A stretch of 64,000 nt of DNA from Wandonia haliotis. GTDB taxonomy: Bacteria; Bacteroidota; Bacteroidia; Flavobacteriales_D; Crocinitomicaceae. Of this stretch, positions 7,640 through 14,145 are shown in pieces. The DNA is taken from positions 248,001 through 312,000 of the forward strand of contig NZ_BAAAFH010000022.1 in assembly GCF_039523435.1 (NCBI RefSeq). The letters run 5' to 3'. The position numbers were made by a program, and so were the translations under genes. Within the stretch, counting starts at the first letter, position 1. Each line of letters opens with the position of its first letter. The notes under the pieces are model-generated. The model was not told the origin of the DNA. It made no database searches and worked only from the letters and a program-made list of their open reading frames with translations.

Positions 7640-8196
7640 GTATTTCTTAATATTAAATCGTTTTCTGATAAGTGTTCAATTTTCATTAACAATGTATCGT
7701 TTTTGTGCTTAAATCTAAATGAGCCATTTTTCATATCAATAGGTAAATATTCTGGTAATTCCATATCGTAATATGAAGCGCCCTGTTTGTCCATAAAAAT
7801 AATTACACTACATCCGTGTTTTTCAATTGCTGCCTGAATTGTATAAAACTGCTTAAATACATGAAGATCTTTCTCGTTTAGTGTAATTTGTCCGAGATAG
7901 GTGGCAAAATATTCAGCTTCATCTGATTTTCCTGATTTAACTTCCTTATTGATTTTTGTTGGATTAATTAGAGTATTCAGATATACAACTTTTGGATCTT
8001 TTTTCTCTAGTTTGAATTGTAATGAACCTAGAATTACTTTAAGCTCATTTTCCTCCGTTACCTCTTCAACATCATCTTTATTTACGATATCAGAAATACA
8101 ATCATCGTCAACCAAATCTGAATGGCTCATTTTTTCATTCTCATTATTACATGAGTAAAATAAAAGCATGATGAAAATTGTATTTATCCACTTCAT
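7624..8196 (-). CDS. Hypothetical lipoprotein (190 aa)
   Basis: The start at 8196 gives a compact lipoprotein signal (MKWINTIFIMLLFYSC, Cys16); an upstream in-frame ATG at 8214 would prepend MTISTK. The mature part is acidic at first (EEVTEENELK) and then alternates strands and helices; no family recognised. The C-terminus (..RNTHNTQ) is encoded by the attC core and stem of site H: THN comes from the core ACACATAAC. The cassette has matching ends. No own promoter seen. Confidence 0.58.
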   Translation of the reverse strand: MKWINTIFIMLLFYSCNNENEKMSHSDLVDDDCISDIVNKDDVEEVTEENELKVILGSLQFKLEKKDPKVVYLNTLINPTKINKEVKSGKSDEAEYFATYLGQITLNEKDLHVFKQFYTIQAAIEKHGCSVIIFMDKQGASYYDMELPEYLPIDMKNGSFRFKHKNDTLLMKIEHLSENDLILRNTHNTQ

Positions 8197-8216
8197 TTTA
8201 GTACTGATTGTCATTA

Positions 8217-8294
8217 CACATAACGGTTAGAGCTATGCTTTCGCCGCCTAACAAATATAACACTTTCGGCGGTGAAGTATAGCCGATGTTAGCA
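8217..8294 (-). other. attC-like recombination site I (short type)
   Basis: This 78-bp palindrome has cores CACATAAC and GTTAGCA. Arms GCTAT/ATAGC and CGCCG/CGGCG pair around a short AT-rich loop. It bounds the toxin-antitoxin cassette, whose start GTTAGCAGTAT matches ATTACCGCTAAC at 9359-9370 with one difference and one extra base. Confidence 0.8.
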
Positions 8295-8300
8295 GTATAC

Positions 8301-8331
8301 TTTGATTGCTGGAATAATAGTTGTATATTTA
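8301..8331 (+). promoter_or_regulatory. Predicted promoter of the toxin-antitoxin pair
   Basis: TTTG at 8301-8304 and TATATTTA at 8324-8331, 19 bp apart, match the Bacteroidota housekeeping promoter (TTTG, 19-21 bp, TAnnTTTG) with one mismatch. The start codon of the antitoxin is 28 bases downstream. This is the clearest cassette-internal promoter in the array and would let the inverted pair be expressed independently. Confidence 0.65.
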
Positions 8332-8358
8332 CAATAGAACACAAGTAAAAATACAATA

Positions 8359-8862
8359 ATGGGTAAATTAAAAACATCAAGAGAAGTAGGCAGGAAAGAG
8401 AGAGGTAAGCATATAGGTGTAGGCCAAAAGAGAACTGGAATTGCTAGTTTGGATAAATTTTCACCAGCTTGGGTTGTTGTACATGCCAAGGACGCACCGG
8501 GTTATAAATTAGAACTTATTGACCGTATTCGCAATGGAGTCAAAAAAACCGATTGGAAATATTTGATTTCTTATTTAGGGGCAACTGAAAAAGAGTTTGC
8601 GAACATTCTGCCTGCATCAATAAGCAGTATGCAAAAGAAAAGTGTATACGGCAAAGAGACTTCTGAAAGAATCTACGAGTTGGCCAGATTATTCGGATTA
8701 GGTTATGAAGTTTTTGATACTAAGGAAGACTTTAAGAATTGGCTTATGACTCCATCTAGAGCGCTTGGAAGCAAGAAGCCTTTTGATTTGCTGGATAGTA
8801 GCTTTGGGTTTGAAATGGTCGAAAATGAGATTGTTAGAATTCAATATAACGTGTACAGCTAA
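8359..8862 (+). CDS. Xre/MbcA/ParS-type antitoxin
   Basis: The C-terminal third has the toxin-binding domain (DUF2384, MbcA/ParS/Xre): FKNWLMTPSRALGSKKPFDLL followed by GFEMVENEIVRIQYNVYS. The middle (about residues 65-110) is a helical Xre-like DNA-binding region (GATEKEFANILPASISSMQ). It should bind and neutralise the RES toxin encoded next and repress the shared promoter. The first 40 residues are basic, more than in the shortest relatives, but the only ATG near the predicted promoter is 8359. The stop overlaps the toxin start (TAATG). It is read rightward, opposite to all other cassette genes. Confidence 0.88.
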   Translation: MGKLKTSREVGRKERGKHIGVGQKRTGIASLDKFSPAWVVVHAKDAPGYKLELIDRIRNGVKKTDWKYLISYLGATEKEFANILPASISSMQKKSVYGKETSERIYELARLFGLGYEVFDTKEDFKNWLMTPSRALGSKKPFDLLDSSFGFEMVENEIVRIQYNVYS

Positions 8863-9326
8863 TGATAGTTTATAGAGTCGCTAATGTGAAGTATAAAAAT
8901 TCCACTTTATCAGGAATTGGAGCTGAAAAGGTTGGTGGTAGATGGAATGAAATAGGTACTAGAGCGGTTTATTGTTCAGAAAATATTTCATTGGCTTTAT
9001 TGGAGTATTATGTTCATTCCGAAAATATCACGAACTTGCCGAGCAAGATTTTAGTTGCCAAAATTAAGTTTCCAGATGAATTTAAAATTGAAGAACTAAA
9101 AGAGCTTCCAGAGCGGTGGAATCAATATCCTTATTCATCGAAAACCACTTCTGTTTTTACAAGTCTAGCAAAAGACAGGAATGTCTTTGCCCTCCGGGTT
9201 CCCTCTACAATTGTGGGTTTGGAATCCAACATAATACTCAATCCTTTATATAAAGACTTTGGAAAAGTTGAGATTGTTGATTTTATAGAGTTACCAATTG
9301 ATGAAAGGCTTAAAAAAGATGAGTGA
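8862..9326 (+). CDS. RES-domain toxin
   Basis: The RES family signature is present: YRVAN near the start, GGRWNEIGTRAVYCSENISL (residues 24-43) and a C-terminal region with a conserved serine. RES toxins such as those of the Xre-RES and MbcT type degrade or transfer NAD+, depleting the cell's pool. The 154-residue length is typical. Translation is coupled to the antitoxin by a 1-nt overlap. Addiction pairs are common in cassette arrays, where loss of the pair is punished and neighbouring cassettes are thereby stabilised. Confidence 0.9.
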   Translation: MIVYRVANVKYKNSTLSGIGAEKVGGRWNEIGTRAVYCSENISLALLEYYVHSENITNLPSKILVAKIKFPDEFKIEELKELPERWNQYPYSSKTTSVFTSLAKDRNVFALRVPSTIVGLESNIILNPLYKDFGKVEIVDFIELPIDERLKKDE

Positions 9327-9363
9327 AAATAAAGCTAATCTTTAATTCTCTCAGAATAATTAC

Positions 9364-9441
9364 CGCTAACCTTTCTCAACTAGGAGATGCGGGCTTCTAG
9401 GGTGTGGTTGTTCAGCCCGTGGCTTTTAGTTGATATTATCC
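9364..9441 (-). other. attC-like recombination site J (short type)
   Basis: This 78-bp palindrome has cores CGCTAAC and ATTATCC. Arms CAACTA/TAGTTG and CGGGCT/AGCCCG pair; sequence nearly identical to B and G and in the same direction. The right core has lost its G (ATTATCC instead of GTTATCC), yet still matches TGAGGATAAC at 10305-10314 elsewhere. The last 18 or so codons of the neighbouring gene run through it. Confidence 0.78.
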
Positions 9442-10301
9442 TCATATTAAAATTCGACTCAAACTTTTCTTCATGGATTAATTTGTTATAACAATCATAT
9501 TGTCTTGAGTAAATTCGATATCCTGCATTATCGCATTTAAATTCAATTCTTTGGCAACCGAACATTCCACCAATCACATTGAAGTATTCATCATATTCAA
9601 CAGTCATAATTATTGTGTCAGCTTCATTCCAACCATAATCAATATTTAAAACGTAACTAGGCTCATCAATTTGATTAAGCCTCGCAAATGTTGAATCACA
9701 AGATTGAACGGTTTTATCTCCAATTTTTGAATAGCTACATGTTTTATATGATAAATTTGAATTCAACGTATCATGATAGTATTTTGTTTCTTCAAAAATT
9801 TCACCGTCATTTTTCTTGATGTATGAAATCAAATGACCATTTTCATAAACCCAAAAACAGGATTCGTAACTTGAGTACCTCGCTATCGGTCGGTTAAGAT
9901 CATCATAGACAACAGAGTCAATTTGGTTACCATATTTTCGACATACGATATTACCATTCTCGTCAAATTTCAGGACTTGCTCAAAAGTCTCACCGTCCTT
10001 CTCTCCTTCAGACCAATATCCCTCAATAAATTTTCTATAGGTAACAGTGTCTTCATCTTTAACAATATTGGTTATTCTTCCGAGCGAATCAAATTCTTTT
10101 GTTATTGTCAATTCAAATTCACTTAAACTATCACTTGCAGATATTTCTCTCCTCCAAGCTCGAAAGGTTCTAACACCATCCATTTTTAATGGCACTATAT
10201 TCTTTATGGATATATAAAACCTCCGGTGGATAGCTCCAAACTTGTCCAAACAAACTTGAACTGATTAATGTCATTGATATGATTAAAAATATGTTCTTCA
10301 T
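9380..10301 (-). pseudogene. Frameshifted secreted RHS/YD-like protein gene
   Basis: An ATG at 10299-10301 begins a signal peptide (MKNIFLIISMTLISSSLFGQ) and reads on for about 23 residues to a stop near 10170. The rest continues in another frame to 9380. The join is at a tandem duplicated ATGG (plus strand CCATCCAT, 10176-10183); removing one copy restores KNGVRTF. The body has YD/RHS-like repeats (KFDENGNIVCRKYGN, SVVYDDLNRPIARY). The final residues (from about ISTKSHG) are encoded by attC site J. Either a broken gene or a reversible short-repeat switch. The remaining long frame has only a TTG start. Confidence 0.7.
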
Positions 10302-10307
10302 TATTGA

Positions 10308-10437
10308 GGATAACGTTGATTATAAGAATAGTAGCCGATTGCGTTGCACTTTCCTGTCAAGTTACAAGAAAGTTGAAGCGGGCTACAACCTGTGAATTTA
10401 CTACTGTCTCGGCTATTATTTTTATACATTGTTGTGT
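10308..10437 (-). other. attC-like recombination site K (long type)
   Basis: This 130-bp palindrome has cores GATAAC and GTTGTGT. The strong inner arms are AATAGTAGCCGA and TCGGCTATTATT; a second hairpin (CTTTCCTGTCAAG...AAGAAAGT) lies inside. The right core matches ACACAAC at 11213-11219. Confidence 0.75.
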
Positions 10438-10445
10438 ACTGGCTT

Positions 10446-11189
10446 TTATTCATCCGTAGTTCTATTCCACCAATTTATTAATTCTTCATTTAGTTCCTTA
10501 TCAATCTTTGGACAAGCATATAACCCAAATAAAACAGCTTGTTTGTCTTTATATGCTTTTATAAAAATTGCTGCATACGCACCTTTTTCTGCAAATCCAG
10601 TCGGAATATACGATGAAAGTGGATTCAAGAAACAGCCACAAGAATCTTTTGAGTCCAACATAGTTATCAAAGTATCAATATGTTCTTTCTTTACCCAGTC
10701 AACTGGAAATTCATCAAGCATAGTCATGCATGGAATCAATGTTTTATTGTCCGAGTTTACAATTCTTGAAACTGAATTAATAAACGTAATTGGGTCATAT
10801 TGTTCTGGTCTTGGAAAAAGGTTATTTGATTTCCATATTGAATTTATAAATGCTGTATCTCCGATAGAAAATGACCAATCATTGTTTTCCTTTATCTTAT
10901 CGTTATTTGTCCTGAACTTTCTAATCGAACCGTCTTTTTCTTTTAATATTATCCAAAATTCAGGTAAGTAATTATACAATCCTACCGATTCCGAATTGTT
11001 CCATTTTTCAATAAAAGCTTCTTTTTGTAAATCATTTAGCTTAATTGAATCCTTATCAATCGATGACTTTTTTATATAAATATTCTCTACTGAGTCAATC
11101 TGTATTGGATGCTTTTCCGAAAATGTCTTTGAGTTATTCTGTCCGCACGCAGAAAGAGTTAATAGTAAAAATGATAAAATTATCTTCAT
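10446..11189 (-). CDS. Hypothetical lipoprotein (247 aa)
   Basis: I placed the start at 11189, where MKIILSFLLLTLSAC forms a lipoprotein signal (Cys15); the open frame continues 13 codons upstream, partly over the cassette core. The mature protein has basic and acidic patches and a Cys pair near the C-terminal half (DSKDSCGCFLNP). No family recognised. The phrase AAIFIKAYKDKQAVLFGLYAC near the end may form a strand-rich core. It sits alone in its cassette, with no promoter evident. Confidence 0.6.
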   Translation of the reverse strand: MKIILSFLLLTLSACGQNNSKTFSEKHPIQIDSVENIYIKKSSIDKDSIKLNDLQKEAFIEKWNNSESVGLYNYLPEFWIILKEKDGSIRKFRTNNDKIKENNDWSFSIGDTAFINSIWKSNNLFPRPEQYDPITFINSVSRIVNSDNKTLIPCMTMLDEFPVDWVKKEHIDTLITMLDSKDSCGCFLNPLSSYIPTGFAEKGAYAAIFIKAYKDKQAVLFGLYACPKIDKELNEELINWWNRTTDE

Positions 11190-11212
11190 TGCAGTTCGTT
11201 TTTTAAGCTTGC

Positions 11213-11289
11213 ACACAACGGTTTGCAAATAGGCGCTACCGCCTTTTAAATATAGTGCTTTTGGCGGTTGCGTTTATTTGCTGTTATAG
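11213..11289 (-). other. attC-like recombination site L (short type)
   Basis: This is the cleanest palindrome of the array: GCAAATA with TATTTGC, and ACCGCC with GGCGGT, with few unpaired bases, between cores ACACAAC and GTTATAG. The right core GTTATAGG matches CCTATAAC at 11942-11949, the junction of the first cassette with the attI-like segment. Confidence 0.85.
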
Positions 11290-11297
11290 GCATCTAT

Positions 11298-11936
11298 TCA
11301 ACGAGAACCCAACCAGAGATCTCCAACTTTGAATCCATAAGCAATATCCTTTACACCTTCTTTGAATTCAAAATTAAGTTCAGAAATTCGTTGAGCCTTT
11401 TTCTTTTTATCATTCAAATATTTTAAATAATCATTGTCAAGGTCAGATTCAAAGTCAGATTCAAAAATAAAATCTTCATCTATCCTATGTTCCCATTCAA
11501 ATTCAGAAATCTGTCGACCTATTGAACCGAATTGATTGCAATTAAGTTTTTTATAGTCCTTAGGATTAAAGAATGTATTCTGATAAAAATCTATTTGATC
11601 ATCAATAGCACACACAACTTGTGATTTTGAAATATGTGGTATGCACAGCCATATTTTCAGATAGTATGGCTTGTCTAATTTATCAAGTTTCTTTTTCCAA
11701 CAATCGTAAATATCAACTAATCCTTTAATAATTTCCTGTTTTAATTGCCCATAAGGCTCAGGAAAAATGGAATTTGTCAATGATATTCGAGTTCCCCAAG
11801 GGATAATCCTGACTTTGCAATATTCCCTTTTGTAATTGTCAAGTTCATCAAGATCGAGTTCTTTATTCATTGAAACCCACTGCTCAATCTTTCTGAACTT
11901 TCTTTTGTTACCACGTATTTTTCGGGTTCTCTTCAT
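11298..11936 (-). CDS. Hypothetical cassette protein, attI-proximal (212 aa)
   Basis: A soluble protein with a strongly basic N-terminus (KRTRKIRGNKRKFRK) and an acidic C-terminal part (DEDFIFESDFESDLDND). No signal peptide or membrane helix and no family recognised. The basic start could bind nucleic acid, but that is a guess. It is the first cassette after the attI-like segment, so it is probably the most recently gained and the best placed for expression. Start 11936 lies 6 bases inside the cassette core (11942-11949). Confidence 0.6.
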   Translation of the reverse strand: MKRTRKIRGNKRKFRKIEQWVSMNKELDLDELDNYKREYCKVRIIPWGTRISLTNSIFPEPYGQLKQEIIKGLVDIYDCWKKKLDKLDKPYYLKIWLCIPHISKSQVVCAIDDQIDFYQNTFFNPKDYKKLNCNQFGSIGRQISEFEWEHRIDEDFIFESDFESDLDNDYLKYLNDKKKKAQRISELNFEFKEGVKDIAYGFKVGDLWLGSR

Positions 11937-11945
11937 TATTACCTA

Positions 11946-12053
11946 TAACTAGTTTATACATCCAATTTAATCATACACTATCATCTACAATATGGAAATA
12001 TTGTACAGTTTTACTGAATATTACATTGTGAAAATTAATGAAATGTTTTTGAT
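11946..12053 (-). repeat. attI-like segment, copy 1 (array head)
   Basis: This about 108-bp segment runs, on the minus strand, from the integrase stop codon (12054-12056) to ACTAG|TTATAGG at the first cassette. It contains the inverted repeat TACAATAT/ATATTGTA at 11986-12005. It repeats at 5279-5383 with three single-base differences. Position at the 3' end of the integrase and at the head of the cassettes is that of attI in reverse integrons. Confidence 0.72.
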
Positions 12054-12306
12054 TTACAAATCATCAAACGGACTTTTTATTCGTTGTATGTATCTATTAA
12101 TCAATCGCGTGTAATCTCGGTTGTCTTTGAACTGCTATGTCCTAGTAATTCCTGAATAAAGCGAAGATCTGTACCACTTTCCAATAAATGGGTAGCATAG
12201 CTATGCCGTAACCGATGAAGTGTGACTTTTTTCTTAATGTCTGCCTTTTTTACAGCTTTTTTACTACTTCTTGAATGCTGGCAGGGCTATATTGTTTAGC
12301 GTTGTT
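12054..12306 (-). pseudogene. Integron-type tyrosine recombinase, C-terminal remnant with frameshifts
   Basis: The middle frame reads KKKVTLHRLRHSYATHLLES, then GTDLRFIQELLGHSSSKTTEI: the HxLRH box, LLGH motif and region before the active-site Tyr of tyrosine recombinases. Two single-base losses break it: in an A-run (VVKK|AVKK, near 12252-12257) and before the Tyr (EI|YTR, near 12099-12102). Correcting both gives a frame ending RIKSPFDDL at 12054. The N-terminal half is absent; 12307-12473 upstream holds only AT-rich sequence with two copies of TATTATTTAACG. The enzyme must be inactive. The strand is the same as the cassettes. Confidence 0.85.
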
Positions 12307-12473
12307 TTATCTTTATTATTTAACGATGTGTGATTATTATTATTTAACGCAATTATAGAACTAATAAACTAAAATACAATAAGATTAAGATCTATTTAAG
12401 ACTATTATCCGAACAGTTTGAGAAGAAATATCAGGACGATAAAATAAACCTTCATAAACACACACCATCCCCA

Positions 12474-12977
12474 TCACTGTAAAAAACTGGAATACCAATC
12501 GATAACAAAATGGTACCGGAATCCGTTCTTCTCCAATTGGAGGTTTTCCGGATAAAGTTCCTGAGCGTTACCACCGAACATATAGTCCTTATAATCAAAC
12601 ACAAGAGAATCGATCAGTCCGGAAACGGAACCGTACAAATGAATTTTCCAGTCTTCGGTTGTGTTATAGGTCATTACCACTATCGGATCCGTTGTAAGGT
12701 TTTCAACATGTGGAATATTCGAATTGGCAAAAGTATCTGAAACAAATACAAGGTCCTGGTTCGAATCGGTTAAGGTATAATACAGATCTTCTTCAGGCCA
12801 GGGATTACCCGTGCTATCCAATCCGGGTATTGCATCTAACGAATATTCATAGATAAGACCTTTTCCGGGATAAGTACACTCCTGCTTAAAACCGGTATTG
12901 GTGGCTTTAGGATCATCACATTTTTGTTTACAGGAAAAAAGCATAAATAGCACAAAAGGAATGACAAAGAGCTTCAT
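12474..12977 (-). CDS. Hypothetical lipoprotein (167 aa)
   Basis: The start at 12977 begins a lipoprotein signal, MKLFVIPFVLFMLFSC (Cys16); the frame is open for 9 codons upstream but would bury the signal. The mature part carries a second Cys-rich piece (KQKCDDPKATNTGFKQEC) and then strand-rich sequence (LIYEYSLDAI, DLVFVSDTF, VVMTYNTTEDW). No family recognised. It is the first chromosomal gene beyond the integron boundary. A perfect 8-bp-arm palindrome at 13019-13036 lies 42 bases upstream and may be an operator. Confidence 0.6.
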   Translation of the reverse strand: MKLFVIPFVLFMLFSCKQKCDDPKATNTGFKQECTYPGKGLIYEYSLDAIPGLDSTGNPWPEEDLYYTLTDSNQDLVFVSDTFANSNIPHVENLTTDPIVVMTYNTTEDWKIHLYGSVSGLIDSLVFDYKDYMFGGNAQELYPENLQLEKNGFRYHFVIDWYSSFLQ

Positions 12978-13018
12978 AAGGCAATACAATTTGATTATCA
13001 ACAAAGTAACGCCTTAAC

Positions 13019-13036
13019 AGAACAATTTATTGTTCT
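13019..13036. promoter_or_regulatory. Perfect palindrome upstream of lipoprotein gene
   Basis: AGAACAAT and ATTGTTCT are separated by TT. This exact inverted repeat lies in the 159-bp gap before the gene starting at 12977. It is a possible regulator-binding site. It lacks a U-run, so it is not a standard terminator for the AraC gene ending at 13137, though it could serve as an mRNA 3' hairpin. Confidence 0.35.
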
Positions 13037-13136
13037 AAGAAATCCAGTGAAATGGAACTTCAGATAGCAGAACGATATTCAAGTCAGCCAATACGTTCAA
13101 ACTGTCCGGATTCTTCCTATAAAAATCATATCTTAT

Positions 13137-14045
13137 TTACGAATAACTTCTAAATTCACTCGGACTCAGTCCCGTTTTAGATTTGAATAGTTTACTAAAG
13201 TGATTCGGATAGTTGAAACCCAGTTCATAGGCAATCTCGCTGATGCTTTGTTCCGATTGCAACAGTAATTGCTTTGCCTTGTCTATTAAAAACAGATCAA
13301 TGTGTTCCTTCGCACTTTTCCCTGTTTCGGCTTTTAACAAGTCACTCATATAGTGATCAGACATATTCAGCGCCTTACCACACGCAGCCACGGTCAGCAT
13401 TCCTTTCTCTGCCAGATCATCGGCAAAATAATCCTTCAGAAAGTTCTCAAACCGCACCAAAAACCCTTTATTGATACTCTTACGGGTGATAAACTGCCGA
13501 TCGTAGTACCGCTGACAATATTTCAGTAATGATTCCAGATTAATGCTGATAATTTCATTCGTATGTTTATCAATACGCTGATGGTATTCCCGTTCAATTT
13601 TCTGCACGATTTCGGTCAGCGATTTTTTCTCTTCATCCGAAAGGTGAAGTGCCTCGTTAGACTCGTATTTAAAAAAGTGATAGTTGCTCATTTGGCTCCA
13701 CAGATCTGACTGGGTAATAAAATCCTTGTGCACCAAAATACTCCATTCGTCCCCGGTTTCTGAAAAATCAGCTCCCCGGGTAGCAAACACCTGATCCGGT
13801 GCAATAAATACCATCGTTCCCTCCTGAAAATCGTAGGTATTCCGACCATACTGCATTTCTGCCTGCTGTTTATCCTTCAGTGAAATCATATACATATCCG
13901 CACTGAATCGTTGCTCTCCGAAATTTTCATCCAATTGCAAATCTGCATGTCGCAATACGGAGATCAACGGATGCTTCGGTTTAGGCAATCCAAACATAGC
14001 ATGTACTTCCGAAAGGGTTTTAACATGAATAACCGGCTGACTCAT
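13137..14045 (-). CDS. AraC-family transcriptional regulator
   Basis: The C-terminal 100 residues hold the two AraC helix-turn-helix motifs (MSDHYMSDLLKAETGKSAK; then SISEIAYELGFNYPNHFSKL and the closing KTGLSPSEFRSYS). The N-terminal 190 residues look like a cupin-type sensing domain (YDFQEGTMVFIAPDQVF). A TAAATTTG box at 14050-14057 ends only 4 bases from the ATG, so the mRNA may be leaderless, or a farther promoter is used. It lies downstream of an SDR/SRPBCC pair but behind a strong terminator, so it is a separate unit and may control that pair. Confidence 0.88.
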   Translation of the reverse strand: MSQPVIHVKTLSEVHAMFGLPKPKHPLISVLRHADLQLDENFGEQRFSADMYMISLKDKQQAEMQYGRNTYDFQEGTMVFIAPDQVFATRGADFSETGDEWSILVHKDFITQSDLWSQMSNYHFFKYESNEALHLSDEEKKSLTEIVQKIEREYHQRIDKHTNEIISINLESLLKYCQRYYDRQFITRKSINKGFLVRFENFLKDYFADDLAEKGMLTVAACGKALNMSDHYMSDLLKAETGKSAKEHIDLFLIDKAKQLLLQSEQSISEIAYELGFNYPNHFSKLFKSKTGLSPSEFRSYS

Positions 14046-14100
14046 ACTACAAATTTAGTGATTTACAGATGTTTCTTTTTCCTCTGTGATTTTTTATAAA

Positions 14101-14137
14101 AAACAGCTCCCGACTCGATATATTTCGGGAGCTGTTT
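14101..14137. terminator. Rho-independent terminator
   Basis: A 13-bp stem AAACAGCTCCCGA / TCGGGAGCTGTTT with an 11-nt loop is flanked by A- and T-rich runs. It lies between the stop of the SRPBCC gene (14146) and the AraC gene start (14045), ending the SDR/SRPBCC transcript. Confidence 0.85.
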
Positions 14138-14145
14138 TCATTTTT

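Noticed and set aside
9923..10126. Short rightward ORF inside the RHS-like cassette gene
   Set aside because: It lies within the coding strand's opposite frame and has no recognisable features; the leftward frame has YD repeats and is the real signal.
1..12306. The palindromes as MITEs or REP-type repeats of a transposon
   Set aside because: No target-site duplications or transposase; each palindrome has different outer cores, and these match the other end of the neighbouring cassette, which MITEs would not show.
12307..12473. N-terminal half of the integrase upstream of the remnant
   Set aside because: All three frames are AT-rich and broken by stops, and no box I motif is visible; only a repeated TATTATTTAACG is present.
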